The notes under the pieces: model-generated
Told to the model about the DNA's origin: nothing
Database searches by the model: none
The model's input: only the letters and a program-made list of their open reading frames with translations
Made by a program: the position numbers and the translations under genes
NCBI GenBank assembly: GCA_947495055.1
Contig: CANLXO010000001.1
Span: 1-64,000 of the forward strand
Source of the DNA: an uncultured Psychrobacter sp.
GTDB taxonomy: Bacteria; Pseudomonadota; Gammaproteobacteria; Pseudomonadales; Moraxellaceae
Direction: 5' to 3'
DNA: 64,000 bases
Shown: positions 44,697-53,107 of the stretch, piece by piece
How the letters are laid out: every line of letters starts with the position of its first letter
Numbering within the stretch: the first letter of the stretch is position 1

Positions 44697-46040
44697 ATGA
44701 CGGCAACCAACGGAATGGTCGACTCTACAGACAATACACAATATGTTTATATTGCAGCAGGCGACATCAACGGCTTACTACGAGGTAAGCGTATTCCTTT
44801 TGATCAAATGGACAAAGCGCAAAACGGTAGTATCCGCTTGCCGCTCTCTATTTTGGGTGTCGATATTTGGGGCGCAGATGTCATCGAGTCCTCTCAGTCT
44901 AATGGCGATATAGACGCTATTGCTCGTCCTACTGGTCGTGCCGCTTTTCCACTATTAAATACTAGTGCGCCCTCATCACTATTGCCGGTTTGGCTCTATA
45001 CCGAAGACAATGAGCCATATTATGGTGATGCCAGACACGTGCTCGATTACATCAGTAAACGCTTTAAAGCGCTTGGCCTTACGCCTGTTATGGCAACTGA
45101 GCTTGAGTTTTATCTGGTTGATTATGTTGAGGGCGAGACACCTAAGCCGCCTATTCGTCCAAAAAATGGTCTAAGGCTCAACAAAACCTCTATCTTAAGT
45201 ATTAACGATCTACTGCAATTCGATGAGTTTTTGGATGAGATCTACGAGCAGTGCAAAAAGCTCGATATTCCAGTCGATGCCGCCTTAGCTGAAAACGGCT
45301 GCGGTCAGTTTGAGATAAATCTATTGCATGTCGATGATCCGCTCAAGGCCGCTGATGATGCGGTATTGTTCAAACAAGTGGTCAAAACTGTCGCCGCGCG
45401 CCGTAAGCTGACCGCCACCTTTATGGCAAAGCCCTTTGGTCTGCAATCTGGTAATGGCTTTCATGTGCATTGTAGCTTGCTCGACAAAGACGGTAACAAT
45501 GTCTTTGATGATGGTAGTGATGAAGGCTCAGACATGCTGCGTCACGCCGTAGCAGGTCTGCTTGCAACGATGTCTGATTGCACCTTGCTGTTTGCGCCAC
45601 ATGTGAACTCTTATCGCAGATTTACCCCAGGGACACTTGCACCAAACAATGTGTCATGGGGCTATGAGAACCGTACGGCGGCAGTCCGTATACCAGGCGG
45701 CGACTCGCGCGCGCGCCGTATTGAGCACCGCGTATCAGGTGCTGACGCCAATCCATATCTTGTCTGTAGCGCCGTACTTGCCGGCATGCTCTATGGCATT
45801 GAGAATAAGCTTGCAGCGCCAAACCCTATCAATGATATTACTTATGATGAGACTGAGCTTAAACTGCTACCGTTAGATTGGCTCTCAGCGATTCGTAAGT
45901 TTGAAGAGAGCGATCTGATCGATGCGCTATTCCCAACCGAGATGATTGAGCTGCTCACTGCAGTCAAAAAGCAAGAAGCCAAGCGCTTTGCTCAGCAAGT
46001 TACCAATCTTGAATACCTCACTTATCTACAGGATGTCTAA
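44697..46040 (+). CDS. puuA: Gamma-glutamylputrescine synthetase PuuA
   Basis: This glutamine synthetase-like enzyme joins glutamate to putrescine with ATP. The 447 residues carry the GS catalytic motifs MATELEFYLVDY, ALAENGCGQFEINL, SGNGFHVHCSL and NNVSWGYENRTAAVRIPGG. The gene neighbours (oxidase puuB, hydrolase puuD) make the putrescine substrate more likely than ammonia or another amine. ACAGGA lies 8 bases before the ATG. puuB begins 2 bases after its stop. Confidence 0.93.
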   Translation: MTATNGMVDSTDNTQYVYIAAGDINGLLRGKRIPFDQMDKAQNGSIRLPLSILGVDIWGADVIESSQSNGDIDAIARPTGRAAFPLLNTSAPSSLLPVWLYTEDNEPYYGDARHVLDYISKRFKALGLTPVMATELEFYLVDYVEGETPKPPIRPKNGLRLNKTSILSINDLLQFDEFLDEIYEQCKKLDIPVDAALAENGCGQFEINLLHVDDPLKAADDAVLFKQVVKTVAARRKLTATFMAKPFGLQSGNGFHVHCSLLDKDGNNVFDDGSDEGSDMLRHAVAGLLATMSDCTLLFAPHVNSYRRFTPGTLAPNNVSWGYENRTAAVRIPGGDSRARRIEHRVSGADANPYLVCSAVLAGMLYGIENKLAAPNPINDITYDETELKLLPLDWLSAIRKFEESDLIDALFPTEMIELLTAVKKQEAKRFAQQVTNLEYLTYLQDV

Positions 46041-46041
46041 G

Positions 46042-47424
46042 ATGTCAAATAGCCCTATTACACCGCCCAATGAGCAAAACACGCAGATGAGTAAACCGCC
46101 TAGTCATGCGAGCAACAATACGCGCAATATTCCGCACTACTCTGACAAAGGAAAGTACCCTGACAGCTACTATGCTGCTAGTCGTAACCCAAAGCCTGAT
46201 CGCCCCACATTAAAAGACGACATTCAGGCTGAGATCTGTGTGGTTGGCGGCGGCTATAGTGGCCTCTCAGCAGCGCTGCATTTGCTTGAGAGCGATCACG
46301 AAGTCGTGGTGCTAGAAGGCGCGCAGATTGGTTGGGGTGCTTCTGGTCGTAACGGCGGTCAAATCGTTAATGGGCTTAATGCTAGCCTTGAGAAGATCAA
46401 AAAGTCTTATGGTCAAGAGAACGCAGATTTTGTGGGTAAATTGGTCACGCGCGGCGGCAAAATCATTCGCCGCTTTATTCATGACTATAATATCGACTGC
46501 GATCTTAAAGAAAAAAACATTTTTGCCGCCTTTAATGCCAGTCAATTAAAGGACTTACAAAATACGCATACGCTGTGGGAGAGCCACGGTATGCATGATC
46601 GCGAGATGCTAGACAAGCAAGGCATCGAGCAGTATATCAATACCGACGCTTATGTCGGCGGCATCATCGATCACTCAGGCGGGCACTTTCATCCGCTAAA
46701 CTTGGCGCTAGGCGAAGCGGCAGCTGTTGAGCAAAAAGGCGGCACTATCTACGAGAATACTTTGGTTGTCGACGTTGAGTATGGTGATGATGCGATCAAA
46801 ATCATTACCGAGTTTGGCACAGTAACTTGTAAGCAAACGGTTATCTGCGGTAATGCTTATCTTAATAAGGTCATCCCCAAACTCACCGACCGCGTTATGC
46901 CAGTATCTACCCAGATTATCGCTACTGAACCTCTCGGTGATTTAGCTGATACGCTGATTCCCTCTGACGTTTGTGTCGAGGATGTGCGTTATATCTTGGA
47001 CTATTATCGTCTATCAGCCGACAAACGCATGTTATTTGGTGGCGGCTCTGTTTACGGTGGTCAAGATCCTGCGGATATCGCTGCCAAAATCGTCCCTAAT
47101 ATGCACAAAATTTTTCCGCAGCTACGTGACGCTAAAGTCGATTACGCGTGGAGCGGTAACTTTGCCTTGTCATTTTCGCGCGTACCCCAGCTAGGTAAAT
47201 TACACGAGCGTGTCTATTTTGCTCATGGCTATAGCGGTCATGGCGTCACCGGCTCGCACCTATTTGGTCAGATCTTAGCAGATGCTATCAACGGCAAAAC
47301 TGATGAATTTGATACTTTTACCAAGATCCCATGGATACCCTTCCCAGGTGGGCGCGCGCTACGTGTGCCTTACTCTGTCATGGGATCGTGGTGGTATGCC
47401 CTAAAGGATCGCACTGGTTTGTAG
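46042..47424 (+). CDS. puuB: Gamma-glutamylputrescine oxidase PuuB
   Basis: This FAD-dependent oxidoreductase of the DAO family oxidises gamma-glutamylputrescine to the aldehyde, with H2O2. The dinucleotide-binding fold reads VVGGGYSGLSAALHLLES, and the GASGRNGGQIVNG motif that follows is typical. About 60 residues of unordered, Pro/Asn-rich sequence precede the domain. I chose ATG at 46042, one base after the puuA stop, over upstream starts within puuA (46033, 45946), because AGGA lies 8 bases before it. A terminator follows, closing the puuAB operon. Confidence 0.9.
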   Translation: MSNSPITPPNEQNTQMSKPPSHASNNTRNIPHYSDKGKYPDSYYAASRNPKPDRPTLKDDIQAEICVVGGGYSGLSAALHLLESDHEVVVLEGAQIGWGASGRNGGQIVNGLNASLEKIKKSYGQENADFVGKLVTRGGKIIRRFIHDYNIDCDLKEKNIFAAFNASQLKDLQNTHTLWESHGMHDREMLDKQGIEQYINTDAYVGGIIDHSGGHFHPLNLALGEAAAVEQKGGTIYENTLVVDVEYGDDAIKIITEFGTVTCKQTVICGNAYLNKVIPKLTDRVMPVSTQIIATEPLGDLADTLIPSDVCVEDVRYILDYYRLSADKRMLFGGGSVYGGQDPADIAAKIVPNMHKIFPQLRDAKVDYAWSGNFALSFSRVPQLGKLHERVYFAHGYSGHGVTGSHLFGQILADAINGKTDEFDTFTKIPWIPFPGGRALRVPYSVMGSWWYALKDRTGL

Positions 47425-47468
47425 TGGCTATATGAATCAAGCGATTTGTTTTACTTGTTAGCATGACC

Positions 47469-47501
47469 CCATCACAACAAAGGAGTGTTGTGATGGTTTT
47501 T
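47469..47501 (+). terminator. Rho-independent terminator after puuAB
   Basis: CCATCACAAC / GTTGTGATGG with an 8-base loop is followed by a T run. Confidence 0.9.
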
Positions 47502-47588
47502 GGCAAGTGGATAGATGACAACTTGCCGACCATAAATAAGAGTGATTTTGCTCTATAAAAATAATGAGCGTTTACAGGGAGTGTATTT

Positions 47589-49082
47589 ATGAACATGAAA
47601 CTCAACAAAGCAGTTGAGCAGCAGTATCATAATAAGCGAGTGTTTTTGACCGTAGTCGCAGCTGTTGCGATCTATCTTGTTTTTGCCTGGCTAGCCACTA
47701 GCCGTGATGCGGACCAGTCTTGGGGCGCATTGTCTTTATTACCGACCCTTCTTGTCCTAGTTACCGCCATTGTCTCAAGACGTCCTTTTGAGTCAATGAT
47801 AGCAGGCTGCGTGGCGGGTCTTGTCATGCTCAACCCCTTTGACTTGGTCTCCCCTTTTGCGGACAATATCTCTTTGGTACTCGGTAATGAGACTATTATT
47901 TGGATTGTCCTTGTGTGTGGCTTGATGGGCGGCCTCATTCAGTTACTTGAGATCAGCGGCTGCTTGGATGGCTTTAGTGAATGGCTACAAAAAATTATCA
48001 AGTCACGCCGGCAATCCTTGTTAGCTACTTTTGCGTTAGGTGTCGTGGTCTTTATCGATGATTATCTCAACTGCCTGGCAGTATCGACCTCTGTCAAAAA
48101 ACTGACCGATGTCTATCACGTCTCCCGTGAGAAGCTCGCTTACATCGTCGACTCTACCGCAGCTCCTATGTGTATTATCGTCCCTATATCGACTTGGGCA
48201 GTATACTTTGCAGGACTACTAGAAGAGAACGGCGTTGCAGGCGACGGCGAAGGTATTGGTCTTTATATTACTGCTATTCCGTATATGGCCTATGCTTGGT
48301 TTGCTCTACTTATCGTATTCTTGGTCGCTTATGGTATTTTGGGCGATTGGGGCCCAATGAAAAAAGCTGAAGCACGAGCAAAATCGGGCAACCCTGTCCC
48401 TGAAGCTTTTGTCGAGGAGCAACTGGTCTCTAACGTTAAAGCCAAACGCAAACTGTCATTTAAAGCCAATATTGCAAACTTTGCCTTTCCAATGATTTTG
48501 CTTATCGTCTCTACTATTTATTTTGAGATTGATTTGCTGCGCGGTGCCTTGTTGACCTGTTTTGTGACTGTCGTAGTGTACTGGGTACAAGGTATTTTAG
48601 CGTTCGAGACTCAAGTTGAGGCGATATTTAAAGGCTTTAAAGTCATGCTGTATCCGCTATCAACCGTTATCGGTGGTTTCTTTTTAAAAGAGATTAACGA
48701 TGAGCTTGGTATGACCACGTACGTCATCGATGCGATCACGCCTTATATGACTATTATTATTTTCCCTGCGGTTATCTTTGCGGTTATGGCGTTCTTGACG
48801 TTTGCAACCTCTTCGAGCTGGGGTCTATATGTCCTTGCCATGCCGATTGTATTCCCGATCTCTTTGGCGCTTGGCGTAAGCACACCACTTATGATTGGTG
48901 CTTTACTGTCCGCATCCTCTTTTGGTAGCCATGCTTGTTTCTTTAGTGACTCCTCATTACTTGCCGCTCAAGGCGCTGGGTGCTCACCGATGCAACATGC
49001 CTTTACGCAGTTTCCCTATGCTCTGCTCGGTGCTGGACTGTCCGTTGTGACCTTCTTAGGTTTAGGGTTTTTGATGGCGTAA
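47589..49082 (+). CDS. NhaC-type Na+/H+ antiporter family protein
   Basis: The 497 residues form about 11-12 membrane segments of the NhaC-type antiporter superfamily, with the family segments FALGVVVFIDDYLNCLAVST and DSTAAPMCIIVPISTW. Na+/H+ exchange is the general prediction; some members move amino acids or other organic substrates. Its place between the putrescine and agmatine genes suggests a role in the uptake or ion balance of polyamine use, but this is inference. AGGGAG precedes the ATG by 9 bases; it has its own terminator-like hairpin downstream. Confidence 0.85.
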   Translation: MNMKLNKAVEQQYHNKRVFLTVVAAVAIYLVFAWLATSRDADQSWGALSLLPTLLVLVTAIVSRRPFESMIAGCVAGLVMLNPFDLVSPFADNISLVLGNETIIWIVLVCGLMGGLIQLLEISGCLDGFSEWLQKIIKSRRQSLLATFALGVVVFIDDYLNCLAVSTSVKKLTDVYHVSREKLAYIVDSTAAPMCIIVPISTWAVYFAGLLEENGVAGDGEGIGLYITAIPYMAYAWFALLIVFLVAYGILGDWGPMKKAEARAKSGNPVPEAFVEEQLVSNVKAKRKLSFKANIANFAFPMILLIVSTIYFEIDLLRGALLTCFVTVVVYWVQGILAFETQVEAIFKGFKVMLYPLSTVIGGFFLKEINDELGMTTYVIDAITPYMTIIIFPAVIFAVMAFLTFATSSSWGLYVLAMPIVFPISLALGVSTPLMIGALLSASSFGSHACFFSDSSLLAAQGAGCSPMQHAFTQFPYALLGAGLSVVTFLGLGFLMA

Positions 49083-49127
49083 GCGGTAATAAGCGCAACT
49101 ATTAACGATACAGTATTGTTACAACAC

Positions 49128-49159
49128 AATGGGCAATTGCGAATCGGTAATTGCCCATT
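49128..49159 (+). terminator. Hairpin after the NhaC-type gene
   Basis: AATGGGCAATT / AATTGCCCATT with a 10-base loop. The downstream bases (ATTGATT) are only partly T-rich, so it is a weak intrinsic terminator at best. Confidence 0.55.
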
Positions 49160-49176
49160 ATTGATTACCAATTAAG

Positions 49177-49282
49177 TAAAACGGACACGTCGTGTTGTAG
49201 CGCAAGATTGGAATGATGTTTTCGCAGTCGGTATAGGCAAAGCACACCATAAAAAGCTATTTCAACTTCGCTGAATCGTTTT
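49177..49282 (+). mobile_element. MITE-like dispersed palindromic element, copy A
   Basis: About 106 bases that share both ends with 31240-31353 (opposite orientation): TAAAACGGACACGTCGTGTT and GTAGCGCAAGATTGGAAT at the left, ATTTCAACTTCGCTGAATCG and TTTT at the right. The ends are roughly inverted copies of each other. The right end lies 40 bases before the aguB start, so the element may supply promoter or leader sequence. Confidence 0.65.
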
Positions 49283-49322
49283 GGCCTATATTCTATTTAT
49301 TATCACTAAAAGGAATCTTCTT

Positions 49323-50192
49323 ATGCGTACGGTTACCGTTGCAACGACCCAAATGGCTTGTGGTTGGGATAAGCAAAAGAACATCGATACAGCAAGCAAC
49401 TTGGTCACTAAGGCTGCAAAAGCGGGTGCCAACATCATTTTGCTGCAAGAGTTATTTGAGACGCCTTATTTTTGCCAAGTACACGACTTTGATTATTTTA
49501 AACTGGCAAGCACCGTCGAGGATAACGCCGCTATCACGCACTTTAAGACACTAGCGAAAGAGCTAAAAGTAGTCTTGCCCATTAGCTTTTATGAGAGCTC
49601 AGGCAATACCTTTTTTAATAGTGTGACCATCATTGATGCTGATGGCGAGGTACTTGGCACTTATCGTAAAACCCATATCCCAGATGGCATTCCTTATGCT
49701 GAGAAGTTCTACTTTACCCCAGGGGATACAGGATTTAAGGTGTGGGAGACCAAATATGCCAAGATAGGCGTGGGTATTTGCTGGGATCAATGGTTTCCAG
49801 AATGCGCGCGTAGTATGGCGCTAATGGGTGCCGAATTACTACTCTACCCCACAGCAATTGGCGATGAGCCCACGCTTGGTATAGAGTCAAAGGGACACTG
49901 GCAGCGCTGTATGCAAGGTCATGCGGCCGCCAATCTGATGCCCGTAATTGCCTCTAACCGTATCGGTTCAGAGACGATAACGCAAAACGGCACTGATAGC
50001 ATCATGTCATTCTATGGTAGCTCGTTTATCACTGATGGGCGCGGCGAGATTATCAAGGAGGCATCAACAGATCAATCGGATATCATAAGTGCCAGTTTTG
50101 ATCTGGATAAGCTTGCCCGTGATCGTCAGCAATGGGGCGTGTTTCGCGATCGTCGTCCCTCTATGTATGGCACTTTACTGACTCATGGCTAA
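49323..50192 (+). CDS. aguB: N-carbamoylputrescine amidase AguB
   Basis: This nitrilase-superfamily enzyme converts N-carbamoylputrescine to putrescine, CO2 and ammonia. The catalytic triad residues are in LLQELFETPYFCQ (Glu), YRKTHIPDG (Lys) and GVGICWDQWFPECAR (Cys). The 289 residues from ATG 49323 fit the family; AAGGA lies 8 bases before it, and the 14 extra residues of an upstream start do not look native. aguA follows 58 bases later, giving the complete agmatine-to-putrescine route. Confidence 0.95.
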   Translation: MRTVTVATTQMACGWDKQKNIDTASNLVTKAAKAGANIILLQELFETPYFCQVHDFDYFKLASTVEDNAAITHFKTLAKELKVVLPISFYESSGNTFFNSVTIIDADGEVLGTYRKTHIPDGIPYAEKFYFTPGDTGFKVWETKYAKIGVGICWDQWFPECARSMALMGAELLLYPTAIGDEPTLGIESKGHWQRCMQGHAAANLMPVIASNRIGSETITQNGTDSIMSFYGSSFITDGRGEIIKEASTDQSDIISASFDLDKLARDRQQWGVFRDRRPSMYGTLLTHG

Positions 50193-50250
50193 TCCGCGAT
50201 TACCTCCAAAAGCTTATTAACCCAATAGTCTATTTACAAAGGTGGTTTAT

Positions 50251-51390
50251 ATGTCGACATCCAATAAACAAAGACAAGAACCCTTATCTAAAAGTTTAAT
50301 CTTGGATTCTACTCCAGTCGCAGACGGCTTTTACATGCCAGCTGAGTTTGAGCCTATAGACAAGGTTTGGATGGTCTGGCCGCACCGGGCGGATAATTGG
50401 CGTGATAATGCAGTCCCTGCCAAAGCCGCTTATAGAGCAGTAGCATTGGCAATTGAGCCATTTTGCGCGGTTGCCGTGCTCGTCAATCCTATAGATTATC
50501 AAGAGTGCCGTGATAGCTTGCCTGAGAATATCGAAGTCATCGCTATGCTAAGTGATGATGCGTGGGCGCGTGACATTGTTCCGACGTTTTTGATTAATGA
50601 TAACCGCGAGCTGCGCGCTTGTGATTGGGTATTTAATGCGTGGGGCGGCAACTATGATGGTCTGTACGCGCCTTGGGACAATGACGATAAGCTTGCTGCG
50701 CGCCTATGTGATTATTTAGATATCAAACGCTACCGCACAGACAACTTTGTGATGGAGGGCGGCGCGTTTCATGTTGATGGCGAAGGTACCGTGTTGACGA
50801 CTCGCATGTGCTTGCTGAGCCCTGGGCGTAATCCGCACTTAAATGAGTCACAAATTGAGGACACCCTCAAAGCTTATCTAAATGCGCAAAAGGTGCTGTG
50901 GATAGACGATGGTATTGATCCTGATGAAACCACGGGACATATCGATGACATCGCTTGCTTTGCCCGTCCTGGCGAAGCGGTGTGTCTGTTCACCGACGAC
51001 CCGACTCATCCATTCTTTGCCGCCACACAAAAAGCCTATCAGCAGTTATCACATATGACAGATGCAAAGGGTAGACGTTTAAAGGTGCATAAGCTGTGCT
51101 GTACCAAGGAGGCGGTTATCTTGCCCAAAAACTATAACATCGCGCCGTCTGAGGATGCCAAAGCGCGCCAATCTGGTGATTTATGTATTGCCTCGTATGC
51201 TAACTTTTTAATCTGTAATAACGCGGTAATCGTACCGCAATACGAGGATAGTAACGATAGCCTAGCGCTTGCCCAGCTTGAGAATATCTTTCCTCATCAT
51301 CAAATCATAGGCGTGCAAACTCGTGAGATTGTCTATGGCGGCGGCAATATCCACTGTATCACTCAACAGCAGCCAGCCGGTCAGTCCTAG
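50251..51390 (+). CDS. aguA: Agmatine deiminase AguA
   Basis: This enzyme hydrolyses agmatine to N-carbamoylputrescine and ammonia. The 379 residues show WMVWPHRADNWRDNAVPAK near the start, EGGAFHVDGEGTVLTTRMCL in the middle, GHIDDIACFARPGEAV and the catalytic Cys in GGGNIHCITQQQP close to the C-terminus. One conserved block reads DDAWARDIVPTFL where the family usually has a form like NDSWxRDxGPTF, a minor deviation. The ATG at 50251 has AAAGGTGG 5 bases upstream; an upstream GTG start is less likely. Confidence 0.95.
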   Translation: MSTSNKQRQEPLSKSLILDSTPVADGFYMPAEFEPIDKVWMVWPHRADNWRDNAVPAKAAYRAVALAIEPFCAVAVLVNPIDYQECRDSLPENIEVIAMLSDDAWARDIVPTFLINDNRELRACDWVFNAWGGNYDGLYAPWDNDDKLAARLCDYLDIKRYRTDNFVMEGGAFHVDGEGTVLTTRMCLLSPGRNPHLNESQIEDTLKAYLNAQKVLWIDDGIDPDETTGHIDDIACFARPGEAVCLFTDDPTHPFFAATQKAYQQLSHMTDAKGRRLKVHKLCCTKEAVILPKNYNIAPSEDAKARQSGDLCIASYANFLICNNAVIVPQYEDSNDSLALAQLENIFPHHQIIGVQTREIVYGGGNIHCITQQQPAGQS

Positions 51391-51470
51391 TCTTTTATGT
51401 AGTCAAAAGTGATACAAGACAAATGGGCGTAAGAAATACAGTAGCCGATCGTATCCGTCTAAGTAAGTCA

Positions 51471-51483
51471 TTGATTTAATCAA
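51471..51483. promoter_or_regulatory. Short palindrome upstream of the aldehyde dehydrogenase
   Basis: TTGATT-T-AATCAA lies 166 bases before the start codon of the gene at 51649. It is a candidate operator only; the arms are short and AT-rich, so chance is possible. Confidence 0.25.
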
Positions 51484-51648
51484 CATATTTTTGTCAATAG
51501 GTTTTGTTTAATCGATTATTTGCGTATAGGCATCTGTATCATATGCTATATTATCGTCATGAGTACGTAGGCAATTCTTGCTTACCCTCTAGTTATCATT
51601 ATGATTTTTATAAAATAACTAAAATGGAATTTAACCCAAGGAACATAT

Positions 51649-53022
51649 ATGAGCGAATATCAAGTTACCAATCCCGCTACAGGCGAAGTTGAAAACACCT
51701 ACACTACTGCCACCGACCAAGATATCCAAAATGCTATTGAAAAAGCAGACAGTGCTTATCAAGAGTGGCAAAAAACCTCGCTTGGCGAGCGCACAGATAT
51801 ACTCAATAAAGTAGCTGACATCTATGACGAACGTCAAGATGAGTTGGCACGTATCATTGCCACTGAAATGGGCAAGCCTGTCGCACAAGCCAAAGGTGAG
51901 CTTGGCCTAGTTGCGCAGATCTATCGCTACTATGCGGACAACGCCCAAGAGCTACTAGCGCCTAATACCATCGATGTGGATGAAGGCTCAGCTTCAGTCA
52001 AAAAACTCCCTGTTGGCGCACTGCTCGGTATCATGCCATGGAACTATCCGCACTATCAGGTTGCTCGCTTTGTCGCACCAAACGTCGTCGCTGGCAATAC
52101 CATTATCTTAAAGCACGCGCCGCAGTGTCCCAATACCGCAGAAGTCATCGTTGATATCCTAAAAGATGCCGGTCTTCCAGAAGGCGTTTATAATAATGTG
52201 TATGCCACTAACGATCAAGCGGCGACTATTATTGAAGACAAGCGTGTGCAAGGCGTGTCGTTGACAGGCTCTGAGCGTGCAGGTGCAGCAGTAGCCAAAA
52301 TAGCTGGCGGCGCGCTTAAAAAGGTCGTGCTAGAGCTTGGTGGTTCTGATGCCTTTATCGTGACCGCAGATGCTGATATCGCGCAAGCGGTGCAAAACGC
52401 TATTGTTGGTCGCTTCGGTAATACAGGACAAGCCTGTAATGCGGCCAAACGTCTGATTGTAGTAGAAGACGTCTATGAGCCATTTGTACAAGGCTTTACT
52501 GATGCGGTTCGCGGTATTTCAGCCGCTGATCCTATGCAAGAAGATACCTTTATCGGTCCTATGTCCTCACAGAGCGCTGCTGAAAATCTACAAAAGCAGC
52601 TTGATAGCGCAATCGAAGGCGGGGCTACGGTACTGGTTGAAGGCGGCATGAGTAATGACAAAGCAGGTGCTTGGTTTGCGCCTGCCGTCCTCGCTGATGT
52701 CGACAGCTCTATGAACGTCTATAGCGAAGAGCTATTTGGCCCGGTTGCTGTCGTTTATAAAGCGCGCGATATCGCTCATGCTATCGAGATTGCTAACGAC
52801 GTACCCTTTGGTTTAGGCGCTTCTATTCAAACGCAAGATGCCGATCTCGCCGCTGATATCGCTGACAAGTTAGAAGTCGGTATGGTCACTATTAACGCTC
52901 CGTCTGGATCTGAGGCCAACACGCCATTTGGCGGTGTTAAACGCTCAGGATTTGGTCGTGAGCTTGGCACATTAGGTATCACTGAATTCTTAAACTATAA
53001 GCTTATTCGTGATAAGTCTTAA
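51649..53022 (+). CDS. NAD(P)-dependent succinate-semialdehyde dehydrogenase (Sad/GabD1-like)
   Basis: This aldehyde dehydrogenase of 457 residues is of the short Sad/GabD1 type. The catalytic Glu is in VLELGGSDAFIV and the nucleophile Cys in GNTGQACNAAKRL. The PWNYPHYQVARF and NAPSGSEANTPFGGVKRSGF segments are usual for the group. It probably oxidises succinate semialdehyde from GABA; it could also act on gamma-glutamyl-aminobutyraldehyde, since no dedicated PuuC is present in the cluster. AAGGA lies 6 bases before the ATG. It is a single gene ended by a very strong terminator. Confidence 0.88.
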   Translation: MSEYQVTNPATGEVENTYTTATDQDIQNAIEKADSAYQEWQKTSLGERTDILNKVADIYDERQDELARIIATEMGKPVAQAKGELGLVAQIYRYYADNAQELLAPNTIDVDEGSASVKKLPVGALLGIMPWNYPHYQVARFVAPNVVAGNTIILKHAPQCPNTAEVIVDILKDAGLPEGVYNNVYATNDQAATIIEDKRVQGVSLTGSERAGAAVAKIAGGALKKVVLELGGSDAFIVTADADIAQAVQNAIVGRFGNTGQACNAAKRLIVVEDVYEPFVQGFTDAVRGISAADPMQEDTFIGPMSSQSAAENLQKQLDSAIEGGATVLVEGGMSNDKAGAWFAPAVLADVDSSMNVYSEELFGPVAVVYKARDIAHAIEIANDVPFGLGASIQTQDADLAADIADKLEVGMVTINAPSGSEANTPFGGVKRSGFGRELGTLGITEFLNYKLIRDKS

Positions 53023-53050
53023 TCTCTAGCTGCTTTAAAAAACTAATCTT

Positions 53051-53096
53051 TAAACAAACAAAAGCCTAACGTTATCGTTAGGCTTTTGTTTGTTTA
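53051..53096. terminator. Strong bidirectional terminator
   Basis: A perfect 21-bp stem with a 4-base loop (core AAAAGCCTAACG / CGTTAGGCTTTT) has T-rich sides on both strands. It serves the aldehyde dehydrogenase (plus) and the APC permease (minus), which converge here. Confidence 0.95.
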
Positions 53097-53107
53097 AGAT
53101 TCAAGAC

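Noticed and set aside
45946..46041. Upstream start of puuB inside puuA
   Set aside because: The extension is just puuA read in another frame; the ATG at 46042 with AGGA fits better.
51504..51692. Small open frame before the aldehyde dehydrogenase
   Set aside because: It overlaps the start of a clear gene, and its His/Tyr/Arg-rich product lacks protein-like pattern.
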